Below, piece by piece: positions 15,168 to 18,965 of a stretch of 18,965 nt of DNA. Both the position numbers and the translations under genes were made by a program. How positions within the stretch are numbered: the first letter of the stretch is position 1; every line of letters starts with the position of its first letter. The notes under the pieces are model-generated. The model saw nothing but the letters and a program-made list of their open reading frames with translations. It was not told where the DNA came from and searched no databases. The DNA is from Gammaproteobacteria bacterium (GTDB lineage Bacteria; Pseudomonadota; Gammaproteobacteria; Porifericomitales; Porifericomitaceae): contig JAPPQA010000038.1 of the NCBI GenBank assembly GCA_028817255.1, positions 1 through 18,965 of the forward strand. Direction: 5' to 3'.

Positions 15168-17231
15168 TCAGAAATCCAGCGTCATGTCGAACCACAGCTG
15201 CGGGTCGCGCCCGTTCTCCGCATCGCGCCCCCCCAGACTCCAAGCCGTCATCAGGCGCGACACCAACCGCCCCGGCAGGTTCAGGCGCAGACCCAGGCCC
15301 GCGCCGCCGTAGCCCTCGTAGGAAGACGCCTCCCCCAGGAGCGGCTCGTTCAGCCTGCCAATGGCGTAGTCCGCAAACAACGACAACTGCAACAGCTCGC
15401 CCCAGGTACGGCTGCCGAAGGCGCGGCGCTCGGCGACGAAGGGCGCGTCAACCAGGTACTCGACCGAGAGAAAGGCCGCCCGGTCCCATAGCAACTCGGC
15501 CACCCCGTAGGCGCGCACGCTCTCCGGCCCGCCCATGGAGAACTGCTCCAACGGCACCAACAGGTCCGACGACCATTGCAGCTCCGAGCGCAGCAACAGG
15601 GATTGATGCTGCGTCAACGTCTGCAAGCGCGTGTAGCCGAACAGGGCCTTGTGGAACTTCCCCTCGGCACAGTAATCCAAGTCCCTGCAACGGCTGGGGC
15701 CCTCGCGCAGGAGGCGGCGGCGTTGGTCGCCGCTGGCGCGGTCTCCCATCGCGCCCAGCACATCGTTGAAACCCCGCGACAGCGTCAGATAGGCAAAATT
15801 CAGGCCGCCCCAGGCAATATCCACCGAGTCGTAGTCCAGGCGCAGTTGCAGCACCGCCAGCTTGTCCTCGCTGATCGGGGCAGAATTGACAGTGGTCAGC
15901 GACTGCTTGCGCGTCACGCGCAGTTCCGCGGACAAATTGCGCTGTCGGCTGCGCAGGAAAGACTTATCGAGAAAGACCCCCACGTTATGCGTTTCTCCCG
16001 CCACCTGCGGCGCCTCCAGGTCGCCGCCCACGTCGAAGCCGTTCCTATCTACGAAGGCGCCGATACTGTAGCCGCGCCCCAGGCGACGCCTGTACTCGGC
16101 GCTCCAAAAACTCTGGTTCTCCGGGTCGTAGGCCTTTTGACCCACCAGCCGCAGACGATCCGCCGCTGCCGTAAGGTTGTTCCATTCGATGGCGGGCCGC
16201 GCGCGCAGGCGACCGGTGCGCCGCGTACCCTGGTTGTCCAGGCGCACCGAGGCCTCCAGGCGCTGTTCTTCCTGCACCTTCAGCACCAGGTCGGCCTCTC
16301 CCACCTGTTGCCCCGGCTGAAAAACGCCGATGACGGCCAGCCCCGGGTAGTCCGTGACTCGCAGCAGGGCCGACTCGATCAGGGAATTCACCACCGGCTT
16401 GCCCAGCAGTTCCTCGAATGGCTCGCGCAACAACGCCTCTTGGTACAACGAGTTGCCTTCCACCAGCACCCGCCCCAACCGCCCCTCGAAGACCTGGATA
16501 TCTATCTCCCCGTCCTCCACCCTCTGTACCGGCAAAATCGCGTAGGCCAGCACCAGCCCCCGCTCGTGGTAGTACTTGGAGACCTCGTCGGTCAATGCCT
16601 GCAACCTGCCGACGGTAAAGCCGTCCGCCGCCGCGCCATGCGCGCGCCGCGCCTCCAGCAGTAGCGCCTCGAGCTCGGCTGTGCGCACGCCCCACTCGGG
16701 GTAATCGGCCGCGTCCAGCAGGCGAAAGCGCGTCACCTGGATGAGCGGACCCTCGTCTATGCCTAGCGGACGCTCTATCACTGCCGGGATCTCTACCGCC
16801 GCCTCCGCCGGCGCCTGGAATTCCGCTTGCGCGACAGAAACGATGGGCAATTCTGCCGCCGCCTGCTGCTGGAATTCCGCTGGCACGGGAATGGCCGCCG
16901 GCGGCTCCGACAACGGGGCAAAACCGCCTGCCGCCGCCGGTTCCCAAGTCTCCGGTATCGAAAGGAGCCCGCCCTGCTCCGCAGGCGGAACGAGCGGCAG
17001 CGAAGCTTCTTGCGCCGCCGCGCCAGCGGCGCAAGCGCACAGCAAAGCAGCCGCCAGCGACAAGCGCGAATTGCCGCTCGCTCGCGCGCCGAGGGCTTTG
17101 CCGTGCTTGTCCGTTATGGCGTCAACGACCGTTGCTGCGAGATATTGCATCATGATGAAATTGCGTGCGCCCCTTTTTACGGCAGCGGCGCCTGGCCGCG
17201 CGGGAAAGAAAAAGATGGAAGGGGCCTCCAT
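15168..17231 (-). CDS. Two-partner secretion outer-membrane transporter (TpsB/ShlB family)
   Basis: A protein of about 687 residues that exports a TpsA partner across the outer membrane. A hydrophobic signal core (LSLAAALLCACAAGAAA) lies near residues 57-73. It is followed by an unusually long Pro/Ala-rich linker to about 160, a POTRA region (residues 164-245, with RGLVLAYAILPVQRVEDGEIDIQVFEGRLG), and a 16-strand barrel to the C-terminal LDF. GGPESVRAYG near residue 565 is the conserved VRGY-type motif of the family, here with Ala for Gly. The start is uncertain: GGGAGG supports TTG 17237 or ATG 17231, but both put some 55 residues before the signal core; ATG 17153 gives a shorter leader with a weak ribosome site. 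The tpsA-like gene ends 69 bases upstream on the same strand, so the two form an operon. Confidence 0.9.
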   Translation of the reverse strand: MEAPSIFFFPARPGAAAVKRGARNFIMMQYLAATVVDAITDKHGKALGARASGNSRLSLAAALLCACAAGAAAQEASLPLVPPAEQGGLLSIPETWEPAAAGGFAPLSEPPAAIPVPAEFQQQAAAELPIVSVAQAEFQAPAEAAVEIPAVIERPLGIDEGPLIQVTRFRLLDAADYPEWGVRTAELEALLLEARRAHGAAADGFTVGRLQALTDEVSKYYHERGLVLAYAILPVQRVEDGEIDIQVFEGRLGRVLVEGNSLYQEALLREPFEELLGKPVVNSLIESALLRVTDYPGLAVIGVFQPGQQVGEADLVLKVQEEQRLEASVRLDNQGTRRTGRLRARPAIEWNNLTAAADRLRLVGQKAYDPENQSFWSAEYRRRLGRGYSIGAFVDRNGFDVGGDLEAPQVAGETHNVGVFLDKSFLRSRQRNLSAELRVTRKQSLTTVNSAPISEDKLAVLQLRLDYDSVDIAWGGLNFAYLTLSRGFNDVLGAMGDRASGDQRRRLLREGPSRCRDLDYCAEGKFHKALFGYTRLQTLTQHQSLLLRSELQWSSDLLVPLEQFSMGGPESVRAYGVAELLWDRAAFLSVEYLVDAPFVAERRAFGSRTWGELLQLSLFADYAIGRLNEPLLGEASSYEGYGGAGLGLRLNLPGRLVSRLMTAWSLGGRDAENGRDPQLWFDMTLDF

Positions 17232-17300
17232 CGGCAAAACCAGACCTCCCTATCCGCAAACCCGACCGCGAATGTTTCTGCGAACCGGCGAATGAGAAAC

Positions 17301-18965
17301 TCAGCGGCGCCGGGAATCAGGCCGGGCAAAGGCGACCCGGGCGCTGCCCCGCAGCGGCGCCCCGGCCTCCTCCGCGCCATTTGCCGCCAGCGCATCGTCC
17401 TCCTCGATGGCCAGGTATTCCAAGTACTCCTCGCGCAACTGGCGGTAGTCCCTCAGCACCTTTTCGTATCGCGCCGCCTGGTCGGGCGGCGCGGAAGACA
17501 GCACCCGCTCCATCTTGGCGATCAACCCGTCCAGGTCCTTCAACTCCAGCGGCGGCGCGCAACCCTCCCACTCCTCGCACTGCGAGAGATACAGGGAGAG
17601 GCCATTGCCAATTACGGAAAACAGGCGGATGCCTTCCTCGAACAGACCGGTATCTATGAACAACGTGCTCAGCCACTCGATGTACTGGCCGATGGCTTGC
17701 TGATAGCGCAGGAAACGGCTGTTCAGGCTCTGGGGGTCGGCGGCGGTTTCTTTCTCCTGCGTCAACTCCCGCAACCTGAGAAAGGTCCGCTCCACCTGGC
17801 GCACCAGAACTTGCAGGCTTTCCGGTTCCTGCAAGACCTTCTCCTCCACGATCACCGCGATGGCCGGGCCCACGAACAACGATCCCTCCGGCGGCGGCGC
17901 GGCGGGCGCTTCTTCGGCGGAAGCGCCGGGATTTTGCGTCGGCGCCGCTGCCGGCACATCGCCCGGCTCCTCGGCAAACGAAACCGTGCGGGGCGCCTGC
18001 TCGCCAAGGCGGTCCAAATTCCGCACGACCGTCGCGGCGCCGGCATCGGAAGGTTGGGAAACCGGGTCATTCGGCAAGAACAACTGGGCAGGAGAGGCGG
18101 GCCGACTGACCAGTTCGGGGAATTCCCGCACCGTCTCCGACAGGCCCAGGGCGGCGACGGCGCGGCGCTCCTCCGCGCTCAACGCCCTGCCGAAAAAGCG
18201 GCTCTGCACATGAAACTCCGGCGCCTCGTCCAAGCTCTGAGCAAAGCGCAACTGGCCCGAGGGCCCAAGATCCAGCGCCACCGACTCGGAGCTCGGGAAG
18301 CCGCCGGCGGCAACGATCATGGCGCCGCCGGCATACATCGCGCGTTGGCCGCCATCCAACGCCGGCGCGATGTCGCCGGCCAGCCCCTCCCCGCCTACGG
18401 CAAAGATGACGATCTCGCTATCCGAGCCGGCGGCCTGGCTCAGATTCGCAGAAGACGCGCCCGCCGCCAGATCGCCGTCCAGGACCACTTCCCGCGCCAG
18501 CAACACCAGCCGCCCCCGTGCCGACAGCGGCCCCGTGACCCGCAGGCGTCCCGTCTCCACGCCATCCGCCGCGCTCATCAGGCCGTGGTCCGACATCTCC
18601 GGCAGCCGCGCCCCCGGCACGGCCTCCGGGAGCATGCTGCCCAGGAATACCGGCCCCGCGAAGCCGCTCAAGTCCGGCAACGACAGCGACTCCCCGTGGG
18701 AAGTCCGCGCCTCGGGCGCATGGCCGGACAGACCGGCCGCGGCGCCCGCGGCGAAGGCAAGGACTTCCAGCGGCACCCCCGGCGTATCCGGCCGCGCCAG
18801 CAGGTAGGTCTGCCGGTCCGGGCCAGCCACGCGCTCGATACTCTCGAAATCCTCGACGACGCGCCCCAGCGAGACCCCGTTTCGGAACGCATGGACCTGG
18901 CTCATCGTCGGCGTCAGCAGCACCGCCCACGACAACCCCTCCATGCCCTCCGGGAATTCCAGCGT
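17301..18965 (-). CDS. TpsA-like secreted exoprotein, C-terminal part (partial)
   Basis: The frame is open through the right edge of the window; 554 C-terminal residues are visible and the N-terminal secretion domain lies outside. The first 230 or so visible residues are rich in short beta strands and Gly/Ala turns (for example GRLRVTGPLSARGRLVLLAR), like the beta-helix of filamentous hemagglutinins. A Pro/Ala-rich linker follows, then a roughly 190-residue helical, charged C-terminal domain with coiled-coil character (KVLQEPESLQVLVRQVERTF onward). The only two cysteines in the visible protein form CEEWEGC (codons within 17559-17579). The gene stands directly before a TpsB gene, which is the main reason for calling it TpsA. 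Function could be adhesion or contact-related, but no known toxin or adhesin domain is recognised. Confidence 0.75.
   Translation of the reverse strand, partial: TLEFPEGMEGLSWAVLLTPTMSQVHAFRNGVSLGRVVEDFESIERVAGPDRQTYLLARPDTPGVPLEVLAFAAGAAAGLSGHAPEARTSHGESLSLPDLSGFAGPVFLGSMLPEAVPGARLPEMSDHGLMSAADGVETGRLRVTGPLSARGRLVLLAREVVLDGDLAAGASSANLSQAAGSDSEIVIFAVGGEGLAGDIAPALDGGQRAMYAGGAMIVAAGGFPSSESVALDLGPSGQLRFAQSLDEAPEFHVQSRFFGRALSAEERRAVAALGLSETVREFPELVSRPASPAQLFLPNDPVSQPSDAGAATVVRNLDRLGEQAPRTVSFAEEPGDVPAAAPTQNPGASAEEAPAAPPPEGSLFVGPAIAVIVEEKVLQEPESLQVLVRQVERTFLRLRELTQEKETAADPQSLNSRFLRYQQAIGQYIEWLSTLFIDTGLFEEGIRLFSVIGNGLSLYLSQCEEWEGCAPPLELKDLDGLIAKMERVLSSAPPDQAARYEKVLRDYRQLREEYLEYLAIEEDDALAANGAEEAGAPLRGSARVAFARPDSRRR

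Overview
The window is a GC-rich bacterial chromosome segment, most likely from a gammaproteobacterium. The evidence is LpxH (lipid A synthesis), a two-partner secretion pair (a Gram-negative outer-membrane system), a MetK very close to the enterobacterial enzyme, a diheme cytochrome of c4 type and a tRNA Pro-Arg-His-Lys cluster. A genus cannot be named from sequence alone. Ankyrin-repeat and large secreted proteins would fit a host- or particle-associated lifestyle, but that is inference.

Layout. 1-1838 (+): a histone-deacetylase-fold zinc hydrolase with a Tat-like leader, then an exported ankyrin-repeat protein. 1975-4494 (-): a PQQ-dependent alcohol dehydrogenase with a strong Shine-Dalgarno, a strong intrinsic terminator, and a diheme cytochrome c that probably accepts its electrons. 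The dehydrogenase carries the Asp-x-Asp active-site signature associated with lanthanide-using enzymes. 4877-7083 (+): a membrane sensor histidine kinase overlapping panD (aspartate 1-decarboxylase) by 4 bases. 7122-9182 (-): a two-gene restriction-modification cassette with visibly lower GC than its surroundings. 9552-13050 (-): metK, ahcY and metF, translationally coupled, forming the S-adenosylmethionine/methyl cycle. 13382-14221 (-): lpxH. 14601-14949 (+): tRNA Pro(TGG)-Arg(TCT)-His(GTG)-Lys(CTT) behind a good sigma70-like promoter. 15168-18965 (-): a TpsB outer-membrane transporter and the C-terminal part of its TpsA substrate, which runs off the right edge.

How it fits together. The dehydrogenase and cytochrome form a periplasmic alcohol/aldehyde oxidation module. 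MetK makes SAM, AhcY recycles S-adenosylhomocysteine, and MetF supplies methyl-THF for methionine regeneration. The kinase has no response regulator in the window and its coupling to panD is unexplained. TpsA would be exported through TpsB. I saw no CRISPR array, rRNA, integrase or intact insertion sequence. Points most worth a second look are the predicted lanthanide site, the missing second-heme methionine of the cytochrome, the kinase-panD coupling, the unassigned restriction enzyme, and the single cysteine pair of TpsA.
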